In this document: piece after piece, positions 28,279 through 37,924 of the stretch | How the letters are laid out: each line of letters opens with the position of its first letter | Position numbering within the stretch: the first letter of the stretch is position 1 | Origin: Agrobacterium leguminum | GTDB taxonomy: Bacteria > Pseudomonadota > Alphaproteobacteria > Rhizobiales > Rhizobiaceae | DNA length: 64,000 nt | Direction of reading: 5' to 3' | Assembly: GCF_015704895.1 (NCBI RefSeq) | Contig: NZ_JADQWB010000022.1 | Span: forward strand, 1 to 64,000 | The notes under the pieces: model-generated | Seen by the model: only the letters and a program-made list of their open reading frames with translations | The model's database searches: none | Told to the model about the DNA's origin: nothing | Translations under genes and position numbers: made by a program

Positions 28279-30588
28279 TCAGAACTCCTCCCAGTCAGTT
28301 GCAACCGCAGCTGCCGTGGACGCTCCGACGGTAAGGGCCCGAACAATCTTGTTATTGAGTTTGCGTGCAGGTGAGACGGCCGGTACCACATTGGCGTTGA
28401 CTGCTTGAATACGCACGGCCTCACCAAGCTTGAATCGAGCGAGAAGATCACGCAACTTGGCCGCTTCACTGGCCAGACTTGAGGCCGCTGCTGTTGATTC
28501 TTCCGCCATCGCGGCGTTCTGCTGCGTGCTTTGATCTATCGAGTTTACTGCGGTATTGATCTCGGCAAGCCCCGTCGCCTGCTCCTTCGCAGAGCCCGCT
28601 AAGGCACCCACGTAGCCGTTGATCTCACCAATAAACTCACTGATCGTCTTGAGTGCTTCGCCAGCATCCCTTACCAGCTTTACGCCGCTTTCCACCTCAG
28701 TGCTCGAATTCTGGATGAGCCCTTTGATTTCTTTGGCTGCCTGAGCCGATCGCTGGGCAAGCTCCCTGACCTCTTGCGCTACGACAGCAAAACCTTTGCC
28801 CGCCTCACCCGCCCTTGCGGCCTCCACGCCGGCATTGAGTGCCAAGAGATTCGTCTGGAAGGCGATTTCGTCGATGACACCGATATTGCTGGAGATCTGC
28901 TGCGAACTCTTCTCGATTCGCCGCATCGCTTCCTCAGCATGAGCCACGACTTCGGCAGAATTCACCGCACTGTCATTGGCCCGGTTCGCCAGCGTACGCG
29001 CCTCTTCGGTCAGCTTTGTCGAAGAAGTGACGTTGGCAACAATTTCGTCAAGTGCGGCTACGGTTTGTTCCAGCGAGGCCGCCTGCTGTTCGGTTCGTTT
29101 CGACAAATCATTAGCGCCATCATTAAGTTCCTTCGCCCCCCCGTCGATGAAGTGCGTGGCTTCGGCTACAGCCTTCATCGTTTCTCTCAGTTGCGCAACC
29201 GTGTTATTGAAATCACTTCGCACACCTTCGAGCTCGGACGCAAACGGCTGATCCAATTTACATGCCAGGTTGCCCGACGACAAATCCTTCAGACCGACGG
29301 CGAGGGCGCGAGCAGCTTCCTCCATTCTTACCGCGCGGGCTCGGTCTTCCTCGGCAACGCTCGCTCGCTCCTGCTCATTCTGGATGCGGTCGGCGTTCGC
29401 GCGGCTCTCTATATCTCTAGCGCGCCGTTCGTTGTCCCTTAGAATCTCAACCGCTTTTGCCATGGCACCGATCTCGTCTGTCCGACCAGCGCCATCAATG
29501 CTGACTTTCAGATCGCCTTCCGCCAATGCGTTCATCGTTTTTGCCAATCGTTCGACGGGCGTTGCGACGATGCGGGAAATAAGCCAGCCAAGAATCGCGA
29601 CTGCAACGATGACCGCAGCGAAGCCTTCCATCATCACAAAGCTTTGCTTGGTGAGTGAGGCGTTGATGGTTTCCAGAGGGATGTCAACGACGGCCACCCA
29701 GTTCATGTCGAAACGACCGATCTTGAAGGGTAAAAAAACACGTTTGACCTTCGTTCCATCTTGCCATTCGAGCGACTGAACGGTCTTTGCTCGCCCGCTT
29801 TGAAGTGCGGCCTGTAATTGTTCACTACCGTCTCCAGATCCGTAAGGCTTGGCGAGAAGCGAGCTGTCGGGATTGGCAACCCAAGCGCCATTGGAGGACA
29901 GGATAGTGACACGGCCCGTACCCAACGGTTTGAGTTTGCTAATCAGAGTAGAGAAACTACCTAGATTCACTGCGTTGCCAGTGAGCCCTATGACTCTCTT
30001 ATTAACTTTGATCGGGTAGACGATTACAGCGACCAACGGCGGCTGGTCTCCGATCGGGTATACGAACGGATCGGTCATAGTGCCCTCACCGGTGGTTATT
30101 GGTTTGGTATACCAATCGAGATCAGGACGCCGTTCGAAAGTCGCAAGCGAAATGCTACCATCAGCCTCGCGAGCATGAACAACTGCGAATGAGCCTTCAT
30201 TGTTTGTGGTGGGAGCTGTCGCCTCGCCTTTCTTTCCATCCAATGCTAGCGGTTCCTCGATGAACCAGCCATTGAATGCATCTGGGAACGCCTTCAATTT
30301 GTCCAGCAACGCTCCCGTGATATATGGACGGCTGAGCATACCTTGTGTGTAGGATTGGGCAAACAGAGCTGCCGTCGCGCGTGCCGCGCCGTCATATTCC
30401 AACAACGCTGCGGAAACGGATGAAGCGACTTGGCGCGCCTCGGCATCCATAACTTGGTTACTCAGATCGGTAGCTGTCGATTGCGCGTTCGACCAAATAT
30501 AGATAGCAAGTGGAAACAGGACCGCAAGGAGACCAATCCCCACAAGTGCAACAAGCTTTGTGCTTATTGAATGAATTCTCGTACCCAT
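28279..30588 (-). CDS. Methyl-accepting chemotaxis protein with dCache-type sensor
   Basis: A 769-residue chemoreceptor. TM1 is at about residues 11-33. A ~270-residue periplasmic double-Cache sensor follows, with FNGWFIEEP, RRPDLDWYTKPITTGEGTMT, PLVAVIVYPIKVNKRVIGLT and NWVAVVDIPLE. TM2 is near 318-340, then HAMP, a HAMP-like repeat (LKDLSSGNLACKLDQPF) and the signalling domain with tip [20 protein letters not shown]. It ends in DWEEF, an xWxxF CheR-docking tail. Such sensors usually bind amino acids, carboxylates or other small solutes directly. The cytoplasmic half closely resembles that of the receptor at 5244, while the sensors differ. It stands alone, with a strong hairpin behind it. 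Confidence 0.93.
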   Translation of the reverse strand: MGTRIHSISTKLVALVGIGLLAVLFPLAIYIWSNAQSTATDLSNQVMDAEARQVASSVSAALLEYDGAARATAALFAQSYTQGMLSRPYITGALLDKLKAFPDAFNGWFIEEPLALDGKKGEATAPTTNNEGSFAVVHAREADGSISLATFERRPDLDWYTKPITTGEGTMTDPFVYPIGDQPPLVAVIVYPIKVNKRVIGLTGNAVNLGSFSTLISKLKPLGTGRVTILSSNGAWVANPDSSLLAKPYGSGDGSEQLQAALQSGRAKTVQSLEWQDGTKVKRVFLPFKIGRFDMNWVAVVDIPLETINASLTKQSFVMMEGFAAVIVAVAILGWLISRIVATPVERLAKTMNALAEGDLKVSIDGAGRTDEIGAMAKAVEILRDNERRARDIESRANADRIQNEQERASVAEEDRARAVRMEEAARALAVGLKDLSSGNLACKLDQPFASELEGVRSDFNNTVAQLRETMKAVAEATHFIDGGAKELNDGANDLSKRTEQQAASLEQTVAALDEIVANVTSSTKLTEEARTLANRANDSAVNSAEVVAHAEEAMRRIEKSSQQISSNIGVIDEIAFQTNLLALNAGVEAARAGEAGKGFAVVAQEVRELAQRSAQAAKEIKGLIQNSSTEVESGVKLVRDAGEALKTISEFIGEINGYVGALAGSAKEQATGLAEINTAVNSIDQSTQQNAAMAEESTAAASSLASEAAKLRDLLARFKLGEAVRIQAVNANVVPAVSPARKLNNKIVRALTVGASTAAAVATDWEEF

Positions 30589-31475
30589 CTTAAACGCCCT
30601 CGTCCCTTAGAGAAATAGATGCCTAGGAAGAGGAGGAACACCGAGGGCCGATTAACGGAGCTTTAGTTTTAAAAGACAAACCTCAGACTCCTGACGATTA
30701 TTGAAATTAGAGGATAGAAATTATCGTTTTCGGATATTCTGAACCGCCGCTGACCTGTCAGGCATCCTGGGCCGATCCAGTGGAATTGCTGGTGATTATA
30801 CCCTGATTGAGGTGATTGTCATTGGGGCCACGTATTCCTCAACTAAAGGGCAAGCGGCCCCAGCAGGATCGAAAAGCCAACCGTGGAGCTCCGTTCGTGG
30901 GCAGGGGAGGGCTGCGAGCTGTGTGAGACTGCGGTTTGACCGCAACGCAGAAATTTTATGGCATTCACATGCCGTCCTTTGGAGGTAGTTGTGCCAGACT
31001 TTGCTTGCACGGCTTTGGAAGGGATGGCTGGTAACGGGACCACCTCGTAAAATGTAGTATCCGAATTGCTGGGACCTGGGCGGTGGCCACATTGAGCCTC
31101 GCGAGAACGTTGAGGGCAGCGCTGCTGCGTGAAGCTCAAGAAGAGGTTGGATAACTCCAGTGCGGTTATCCCAACAGGAGTGAGCCTACATCGCTGGTTG
31201 ACGAACGCCGCCATGCAGCGGGTCACCGCAGCACAGGCCTCGCTTCTCGGTGCGATTGCACATCCAGATATTCCCCGGGTTTTCATTGAGCTATTAGAAA
31301 CGTAACCGTGCTTTCAAGGAGAATCCGTTGTAGAGGACATAGCACAAGCCAACACGTTGCGTACTCTGGGTTGCCAAACAAACTGGACAAGACGATTTAT
31401 TTTATAGGCCAATGCGGCTTGATCAATTCAACCTTGCAATCGATGGCGTAGCCATGCTTAGGCACTCCCGCGTCA
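30589..31475. other. Intergenic region without a supported gene
   Basis: About 0.9 kb between the receptor start and the end of the AraC gene. A 147-residue minus-strand frame (30843-31286) shows no domain and has unconvincing composition. The left part must hold the receptor promoter. Confidence 0.4.
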
Positions 31476-32471
31476 TTATGGTCTTGCGGCGACCGATGTA
31501 CCTCTAAGCGCGATACGCAAGGTCTCTGAGGGAAGACATCCGTATCGGATCGTATAGTCGGTGGCGAAACGGCCGGCGTGTGTGAAGCCCCATTTCAACG
31601 CGGTTTCGCCAACCGATTGACCAGCTTGGGCATTCTTGAGGTCGCAGTGTGCGGCCTCCAATCGAAGATATCTCAGATAAGCCATTGGGGTCACCGTCTT
31701 GAACTCGCGGAAGCCGTTATTCAGGCTACTCATGCTGACACCGCAATTGATAGCGATCTCCGTTAAGGTCAGCGGCTTTCCTAGATTCGCCACCATAAAA
31801 TCAATCGCGCGCTTCACGTGACGAGGCAGAGCTCCCACACGGCGGTGCAAGTCTTGAGACAGACGATGGGGCTGCGTCTCGATGACCATCTGGAATAACG
31901 CTTCGGTGAGGTTCGCGGCTGCGATCGGTGCCCGCGTCAGCGGTTCGCCGGGGCCGGCAAATCCAATCCTCAGCGAAGATACTATTTGCCTCATGAGAAG
32001 AGTTGCACCTGCCGACATATTCAGTTCTGGCTTAAAATCCAGTTGACCTGTCACCGGCCTTTCGAGGATATCAGCCACTCGCCTATTAAGTTCCTCGAGT
32101 TCTATATTGACTAGGAAGTGCTCACGTGGACCGTGGACGTGGACGTGCCCTCTCTCGCGGATATCAAGGATCGCACCTTGATCCGCTGAAGTTAGTATCT
32201 CGCGGCCATCAAAGTTAAACTCGCCGTTGCCGTACTCCGGCAGTACGATCAGCACCCTCTCGCGCACACCATGGTGCGCAACTCGAAAAGTGCCTTCATA
32301 GCGGTATCGGCCGACACTTAGCCCACGGAGCCTTGTGAAGCCCGCATTATAGTGAAATGGTGTACCTGCAACCGGCTCCACATGCATCTTAACGGTCGCG
32401 CTCGATAGCGCGGCGCCTAGCTCTTCGGCATCGCTGCCGTTAAACACGAAACTCTCGACGCTGTCCGTCAT
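31476..32471 (-). CDS. AraC-family transcriptional regulator
   Basis: A 331-residue regulator (341 if translation began at GTG 32501). The N-terminal ~200 residues resemble the AraC_binding_2 sensor type (GRYRYEGTFRVAHHGVRERV, then REHFLVNIELEELNRRVADI). The C-terminal ~100 residues carry two helix-turn-helix motifs (LTLTEIAINCGVSMSSLNNG and WGFTHAGRFATDYTIRYG), with the family ending region CLPSETLR. I prefer ATG 32471 (MTDSVESF), where the homologous part begins, though no strong ribosome site marks either start. It is divergent from the LysR gene at 32778. No catabolic target is adjacent; IS debris to the right may have replaced former neighbours. Confidence 0.88.
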   Translation of the reverse strand: MTDSVESFVFNGSDAEELGAALSSATVKMHVEPVAGTPFHYNAGFTRLRGLSVGRYRYEGTFRVAHHGVRERVLIVLPEYGNGEFNFDGREILTSADQGAILDIRERGHVHVHGPREHFLVNIELEELNRRVADILERPVTGQLDFKPELNMSAGATLLMRQIVSSLRIGFAGPGEPLTRAPIAAANLTEALFQMVIETQPHRLSQDLHRRVGALPRHVKRAIDFMVANLGKPLTLTEIAINCGVSMSSLNNGFREFKTVTPMAYLRYLRLEAAHCDLKNAQAGQSVGETALKWGFTHAGRFATDYTIRYGCLPSETLRIALRGTSVAARP

Positions 32472-32777
32472 TTCACAAACTCGCACACGCCAAACCCACA
32501 AAAAAGGGCGAGGCTTGTTTAACGAACCGCTTGCTAGCGTAGATCAAAGCACTGACGCAATTCAAAGGGAGGTAATTTCGCTGGCATCGTGCACCATTTA
32601 AATATTTCGCAAAACGTTACGCAGCGAGACTGCTGCATCTGCGAAAAGACTTCGTTGGGAGAGCTTCACGGCAATATCCTCGATTTGTGAACAAGGAAAA
32701 TCTATCATGTCAGGCTCTCGCCTCAATTGAGAGACGGCTTATAACTTATATCATCCAAGCTTATTAATAGAGATTCC

Positions 32778-33692
32778 ATGGACCAACTATCACTTCTGTC
32801 CTGTTTTGTTCGTGTCGCCGAGAGCGGCAGTTTTTCGGTTGCCGCTCGAGACTTAGGGCGGAGCCAGTCAGCCATCAGCCAACAGATCCGCGCTCTTGAG
32901 GCTCGGCTGAATGCACGGTTGGTCGACCGAACCACGAGACGCGTCTCTCTCACTGAAGCTGGAACCCGTTACCTTGAGAATGCGAAACTTATTTTGGAGA
33001 TGTTGGCCGAGGCGGATGCGACGGTCTCCAATTTAGAAAATTCCATGACAGGCCGTCTTGCGGTAAGCGGGCCGGTGAACTTTGGCACCTCAGTCCTTGG
33101 CAGGTTTCTGTTTGAGTTTCGACAAACCCATCCCGGACTTCAACTGGACGTGTCGCTTTCTGACCGCTTCGTTGACCTTATCGCAGAAGGATTTGATGTA
33201 GCTATTCGGATGGGAGCAATATCCGATCCCAATCTTGTCGTCAGAAAAATTGGAACGGTTGAGAGACGCCTTGCAGCAACACCGAGCTATCTTGACCGCG
33301 TTGGCCGACCGCGGACGCCCAAGGATCTGGAGAAGCTCGACTACGTCGTTCATTCGCACATAAAAGGGGGCGAGCGGTTCACTCTCACAAATTCTGATGG
33401 AGGGGCCGAGCAAGTAAGCGTCAGTCCCGCGCTGCGATCCGACAACTCTCATTTGATCTGTGAAGCGATTGCCGGGGGCGTGGGAGTGGGAGTAATCCAT
33501 GAAATCCTTTTGACGCCCATGGTTGCGAGTGGTGTGCTCGAGCAAGTGCTACCGAACTGGAGATATGAGCCTCAATTAGTTCACGCCGTTTATCCGTCAA
33601 ACAGATACGTTCCTCGTAGAGTGCGGAAATTTGTTGATGGATTTGCGGCGTATTTGCACGAGCGTGGAGCGCTCGTCGAAGAACGGCTATAA
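32778..33692 (+). CDS. LysR-type transcriptional regulator
   Basis: A 304-residue LysR protein of normal length. It has an N-terminal helix-turn-helix (SFSVAARDLGRSQSAISQQI, RTTRRVSLTEAG) and a two-lobed effector domain (RLAVSGPVNFGTSVLGRFLF, GFDVAIRMG, GGVGVGVIHEILL). The subgroup with RTTRRVSLTEAG and GFDVAIRMG often controls oxidoreductase or drug/quinone-response genes. It is divergent from the AraC gene with 276 bp between coding starts. The gene downstream, its likely target if co-oriented, has been lost to IS21 and later insertions, so it is orphaned here. Confidence 0.92.
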   Translation: MDQLSLLSCFVRVAESGSFSVAARDLGRSQSAISQQIRALEARLNARLVDRTTRRVSLTEAGTRYLENAKLILEMLAEADATVSNLENSMTGRLAVSGPVNFGTSVLGRFLFEFRQTHPGLQLDVSLSDRFVDLIAEGFDVAIRMGAISDPNLVVRKIGTVERRLAATPSYLDRVGRPRTPKDLEKLDYVVHSHIKGGERFTLTNSDGGAEQVSVSPALRSDNSHLICEAIAGGVGVGVIHEILLTPMVASGVLEQVLPNWRYEPQLVHAVYPSNRYVPRRVRKFVDGFAAYLHERGALVEERL

Positions 33693-33954
33693 TCGACATA
33701 GGGTCAATCGAAAGTTTCCAGCGCGCCTTCGAAATCGCAAAGGAATTGATCTCGAAGGCGGTTCGCGAACGGGCGCGATGCCCACACTGCGGATTCCGAC
33801 GTGAAGCCGGCCGGCATTCCGATCAATATCCGGCCACCGTTCCGATTTGAAGCCGGCCACGATTCCAATCAATTACCGGCCGGATTTCGGCACTAACGAT
33901 CCCCTCTGGGTCAGCAACTTTGGCATCAAGCCTCCCGATACACGGGAGATTTTG

Positions 33955-34505
33955 ATGCCGGCAAAGAGAAAGCTGACCATGAGACAACTACGACAGATGC
34001 TCCGGCTCGCCGGAAGCGGAACCAGCAGCCGCGAGATCGCAGTGATCCTCGGCGTTGCCCGCAGCACCGTGCAGGATAACCTGAAGCGGGCAGCCATAGC
34101 GGGGCTGAGCTGGCCATTGCCAGGAGACCTGACAGACGATGCTCTGGAGCCGGCTTTCACCCGCGCCGGCGTCAAACAGGGACAGCGACGACGTCACGAG
34201 CCGAACTGGGCAGAGCTTTCCATCGAGCTGAAGAAGTTCGGCGTGACGCCGCTGATCCTGTGGGAGGAATATCGCAGCGTCAATCCCGATGGTTATGACT
34301 ATAGCCGTTTCTGCGAGCTGTTCCGCGGCTTCGAGCAGCGCCTGTCGCCGACAATGCGCCAGGAGCATGCGGCCGGCGACAAGGTCTTCGTCGACTATTC
34401 CGGCAAGAAGGTGCCGATCGTCGATCGCAAGACCGGCGAATTCCGCGAGGCAGAGCTGTTCCTCGGCGTGCTCGGCGCGTCGAGCTTCACATTCGCTGAG
34501 GCAAT
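33955..34505 (+). pseudogene. istA: N-terminal part of IS21 transposase IstA
   Basis: About 183 residues of IstA: MPAKRKLTMRQLRQMLRLAG, the helix-turn-helix GTSSREIAVILGVARSTVQD, the LTDDALEPAF segment, WAELSIELKKFGVTPLILWE, and the first catalytic aspartate region KVFVDYSGKKVPIVD. Homology ends at [11 protein letters not shown], where istB sequence begins in another frame. The open frame runs on to 34812 but is meaningless there. ATG 33955 follows GGGAG. It lacks the rest of the DDE core and must be inactive. Confidence 0.88.
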
Positions 34506-34613
34506 CCAACGATCGCCGATGCCGTCCTCGACCGCCGTGTCCACAACGCCTACCGCATCGAACTGTCCGGCGAGAGCTTGCCAAAGCAGCGTCAAACACC
34601 ATCCGCCGCTTGA
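34506..34613 (+). pseudogene. istB: C-terminal scrap of IS21 helper ATPase IstB
   Basis: Thirty-five residues, [20 protein letters not shown] followed by [10 protein letters not shown], ending in a stop at 34611-34613. This is the characteristic end of IstB (ADA.LDRLVHNA.RI.L.GES). It directly abuts the istA fragment, which shows a single internal deletion between the two genes. Confidence 0.8.
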
Positions 34614-34882
34614 CCGCGTGACAATCACGAGCCATTCAAAACAACGACCCAGGGGAGCACCGACTGGCCGGCTTCGTTTCGGAATCAATGGCCGACTTCA
34701 TCGGAATGCGCACCCACACATCGAATCGCGCTTCGGCGCCTCATACACCATCGACTCGGAACCAGGATCATCGCAGCCAAGAGCGCGTCCGATGAAAGCG
34801 GAATCGGCGTGAGGACTCCTTTTCAAAGCGTTCTGTGATTCTCTCTTCCTGTTTTTGATTTGTCGGAGGGAACATGGCGTGA

Positions 34883-34993
34883 GCATTGAGAGATAATCTT
34901 CACCACCAGGTTCTGGCTGCGTCGGTTGGAGGGGTGTCGCACGGTCAGTTTGCAGCGCGGTTCGGGATCGGGATTTCGACGGCGATTGCCTGA
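34883..34993 (+). pseudogene. N-terminal scrap of an IS630-like transposase
   Basis: A 36-residue stretch (ALRDNLHHQVLAASVGGVSH, then GQFAARFGIGISTAIA) resembles the N-terminal helix-turn-helix of IS630-type transposases. It meets a stop at 34991 and is cut by the next IS remnant within ~50 bp. It is another layer of nested insertions. Confidence 0.5.
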
Positions 34994-35109
34994 ACCGCGA
35001 GCGCCCGGCAGGGTCGACCTGAATAGATGGCGTGGTTGCCGCTCTTCCCACCCGGCACGTTCTGTCAGAGGATGGTCGGGTTAAATCCAGCGGGTGGGAG
35101 GATGGCAGC

Positions 35110-36137
35110 ATGACATACGACACGATGATTGGGATCGATCTGGCGGAGAACGTTTTCCAGGTTCATGGAGCTTTTGCTTTCCGGAGAGGTAAAGTTTCGG
35201 CGGAAGCTATCCCGGCAGCATTTTCGAAGATTTATGGCCGGGCAAGGTGCTTCGATCGTCGTGATGGAGGCATGCGGAAGTGCTCATTACTGGTCACGCG
35301 AGATGACAAAACTCGGCCATGAAGTACGGCTGATAGCCCCACAATACGTTCGTCCATTCGTGAAGCGTCAGAAGAACGATGCCGCAGATGCCGAAGCGAT
35401 TGTCACAGCCGCGCAGCGACCGGAGATGCGCTTCGTTACGCCGAAACTGGAGGAGCAACAGGCACAGGCGCTTCTTTTTTGCGGTAGAGAACGACTTGTA
35501 CGTCAGCGTACCGAACTGGTGAACGCACTACGATCAGTCCTCTACGAGTTTGGGCATCCGATCCCTCCGGGCATCGGGCAGCTTACGCGGATTGAGGCAA
35601 TGGCCGAGGCTGAGAACAGCGATCTGCCAGAACTGGTTTGTGACGAATCCCGCGACCTCCTGCTGCAGATCGCCGAGAAGACGCAACGGATCGAAGTGAA
35701 GTCAAATTGGCGCTCTGGCAAAGATTACGGACACAGCGCGTCGTTTGCAAACAATGCCGGGCGTTGGATCAATGAGCGCGCTGGCCGTTGAAGCATTTGC
35801 TCCGCCCATGGAAAGCTTTCGGCGTGGGCGAGACTTCGCGGCCTGGCTGGGCCTGGTACCGCGGCAGCATTCGTCGGGAGGAAAGGAGCGGCTTGGACGA
35901 ATATCAAAGGCCGGACAAGCCGATATACGCCGGCTCTTGATCATGGGAACCATGTCGCGCTTGAACTGGCTTGGGCGAAGGACGATCCCGGAAAGGTCTT
36001 GGCTATCTGGAATGTTGGCCAGGAAACCGAAAATGCTTGTGGCTATCGCGCTTGCGAACAAAATGGCCAGAGCGATCCGGGCCATGCTGACAACAGGCAA
36101 GGATTATAAGAACAATGCACAGACTGCTGCTGCATGA
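35110..36137 (+). pseudogene. Frameshifted IS110-family transposase
   Basis: Three frames together make a full IS110-type transposase. The start is MTYDTMIGIDLAENVFQVHG (first acidic residue). Then comes VVMEACGSAHYWSREMTKLG and VKRQKNDAADAEAIVTAAQR (DEDD catalytic region). The C-terminal transposase-20 domain is MQTMPGVGSMSALAVEAF and FAAWLGLVPRQHSSGGKERL, ending at 36137. Breaks lie near 35170 and 35720. A second, shorter and diverged copy of its 5' end lies at 61059-61271, sharing the leader with TGGTTGCCGCTCT and the start MTYNTMIGVDL. It is inactive as written. Confidence 0.88.
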
Positions 36138-36436
36138 CAGAGGTGTGGCGCAAGGCAGTTTAACGTCGGTGACGGAGGTGTGAGAAAGTCGACGACCCAT
36201 ATGGGCAAAATGATCGAACATATCTGGATCAGGAAAACCAGGTAGGGGCATAGAGTCATTCAGCTCGCTGAATAGATTTGGACCATCCGCTGATCACCAT
36301 ATCGGCCAGCGGCTTCCTAAGTGCCGCACTTGAAGGCCTGACAGAAGACCGCACTCGATCACACCCAATGGATCAGAAACTTCTTGCATTACGGGCGGCA
36401 ACCACAGAAGCCCCGCGTTTCGTAGACACCCTCGGG

Positions 36437-36998
36437 TTAGATTTTCTGTTGCTTTTCGAAGTCGACGGGCGACAGCATCCCGTTCCTGACGTGCTTTCGT
36501 TTCGGGTTGTAGAACATTTCGATGTAGTCGAACACGTCCTGGCGAGCTTCATCGCGTGAGCGATAGACCCCGGTGGCGTATCCTCTCTCGCTTCAGAAGA
36601 TTGAAGAAGCTTTCGGCCACTGCATTGTCGTGGCAGTTGCCCCGTCGGCTCATCGAGTGAACTAGATTGTGGTGCCTGAGGAACGATGCCCAGTCCATGC
36701 TGGTGAGCTGCGAACCTTGATCCGAGTGGATCAGCACCTTTTCTTTCGGCTTTCGCCTCCACACCGCCATGAGAAGAGCCTGCGTCCGTGGTCTGTCGGC
36801 TCTGCATCGCCCAGCCGATGACCCGGCGAGAATAAAGGTCGATGACCACCGCAAGATAAGCGAAGCCCTCGCAGGTTCGGATGTAGCTGATGTCCGTGAC
36901 CCAGGCCTTGTCCGGAGAGCCCAATCCAATCTAGGCACATATCGTGTCGGACCGCCCCGATGTCCTCGATATTGCGTTAGAACCTGTTTGGAAGCCAA
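36437..36998 (-). pseudogene. Truncated and frameshifted IS3-family OrfB transposase
   Basis: Pieces of the DDE integrase core are in three frames: [20 protein letters not shown] with [13 protein letters not shown] (first D), then [20 protein letters not shown] (second D), then [18 protein letters not shown] (catalytic E), and the end [20 protein letters not shown] followed by a stop at 36437-36439. The N-terminal ~100 residues and OrfA are missing. It is a dead remnant that closes the IS-rich stretch before the SDR gene. Confidence 0.85.
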
Positions 36999-37175
36999 TC
37001 ACCCATTGCGGAGAGCCGTTATTCCATGCCCAAACAGGTCATTCGATGCTTTGACGAAGATGGCGCTGCTAACGGCCCGCGCAACTCCCATTATTGATAA
37101 TCCGAACTGGACCGCACAAGAACCGACGCGAGGCGAATCGCATCGGTCTTTTATTGTTGCAACATCGACTTGTGA

Positions 37176-37829
37176 TCAAACCGGGTAAGAAACTTCCGTT
37201 GTCCAATCCACCTTTTCTTGGCTATGCAGTCGCCAGAACTGTTCAGCGACGTCGTTGGCCTCCCGGGAGCCCGGCAAGATCAGCGCCTTGACGACCACGG
37301 AGCCGACGTGGATATTTTTCTTTTTGAGTTCCTCGAACACGCCTTGGATAAGCGCGCGTATGCCGGCCTTGCCAATACTGAGCGAGAGATAATCGGGTGC
37401 CGGTGACAGAGCATAACCTCCACCGGTCAAGAGTATCGTACCAGCGCCACGGTTCGACATCTTTGCGGAAGCAGCTTGCACGGCCACCAACGCACCGCCA
37501 ATATTAATGGCGAGGTCGGTGTTGAACGTATCGAGCGGCTGATCGGACACGGTCGCCTGCCTCATAGACGCGGCGTTGTAATGAACGACGTCGATCGGGC
37601 CGATCTGCGTTTCAACGTCCTCGATCAACGAGGCAACCGCATCGGGGTTGGTCGCATCCACGGTCTTTACATCTACCTTATAGCCCTTGTCCCGAAGCTG
37701 TTGTGCCAGCGCCTCGGTTTTCGTGGCAGTACGGGCGCTAAGGACGATCTGGAATCCTTGGCTCGCGAAATGCTCGGCGGTGGCCAAACCAATCCCTGGC
37801 CCCGATCCGATACTGAGAAAAATGCTCAT
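37176..37829 (-). CDS. Atypical short-chain dehydrogenase (operon with ABM-VOC)
   Basis: A 217-residue NAD(P)-dependent oxidoreductase of the SDR family. The cofactor loop is unusual (SIGSGPGIGLATAEHFASQG instead of TGxxxGIG). VDATNPDAVASLIEDVETQI, HYNAASM (in place of NNAG) and ILLTGGGYALSPAPDYLSLS follow. The catalytic tyrosine and lysine are in DYLSLSIGKAG, seven residues apart rather than the classical YxxxK spacing; the same SIGKAG form recurs in a known divergent SDR group. It lies 95 bp downstream of the ABM-VOC gene on the same strand and is probably co-transcribed from the promoter near 38.7 kb. Its end sits just beside IS3 debris, so a former downstream gene may be lost. Confidence 0.85.
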   Translation of the reverse strand: MSIFLSIGSGPGIGLATAEHFASQGFQIVLSARTATKTEALAQQLRDKGYKVDVKTVDATNPDAVASLIEDVETQIGPIDVVHYNAASMRQATVSDQPLDTFNTDLAINIGGALVAVQAASAKMSNRGAGTILLTGGGYALSPAPDYLSLSIGKAGIRALIQGVFEELKKKNIHVGSVVVKALILPGSREANDVAEQFWRLHSQEKVDWTTEVSYPV

Positions 37830-37924
37830 AGGTCTTCCTCTTCAATCAATCCGTTTACATTGTCTGTGGGGGGGGCGGGATTGCTGTTCGGGGCGCGGGT
37901 ATGCCTCTGCGCCCCGAACCGGCA

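Larger units (their letters stand above)
33779..34730 (+). mobile_element. Internally deleted IS21-family element (ends approximate)
   Basis: The left flank has repeated units of the form GAAGCCGGCC..ATTCC.ATCAAT (33801-33880). A complementary set lies at 34670-34720 (GGCCGGCTTCGTTTCGGAAT, GGCCGACTTCATCGGAAT). Such multiple terminal repeats are typical of IS21. Between them the start of istA is joined to the end of istB, so about two thirds of a normal element is missing. The exact tips and target duplication could not be fixed. Confidence 0.7.

Noticed and set aside
30843-31286. 147-residue minus-strand frame between receptor and AraC gene
   Set aside because: No motif, no ribosome site, unusual composition.
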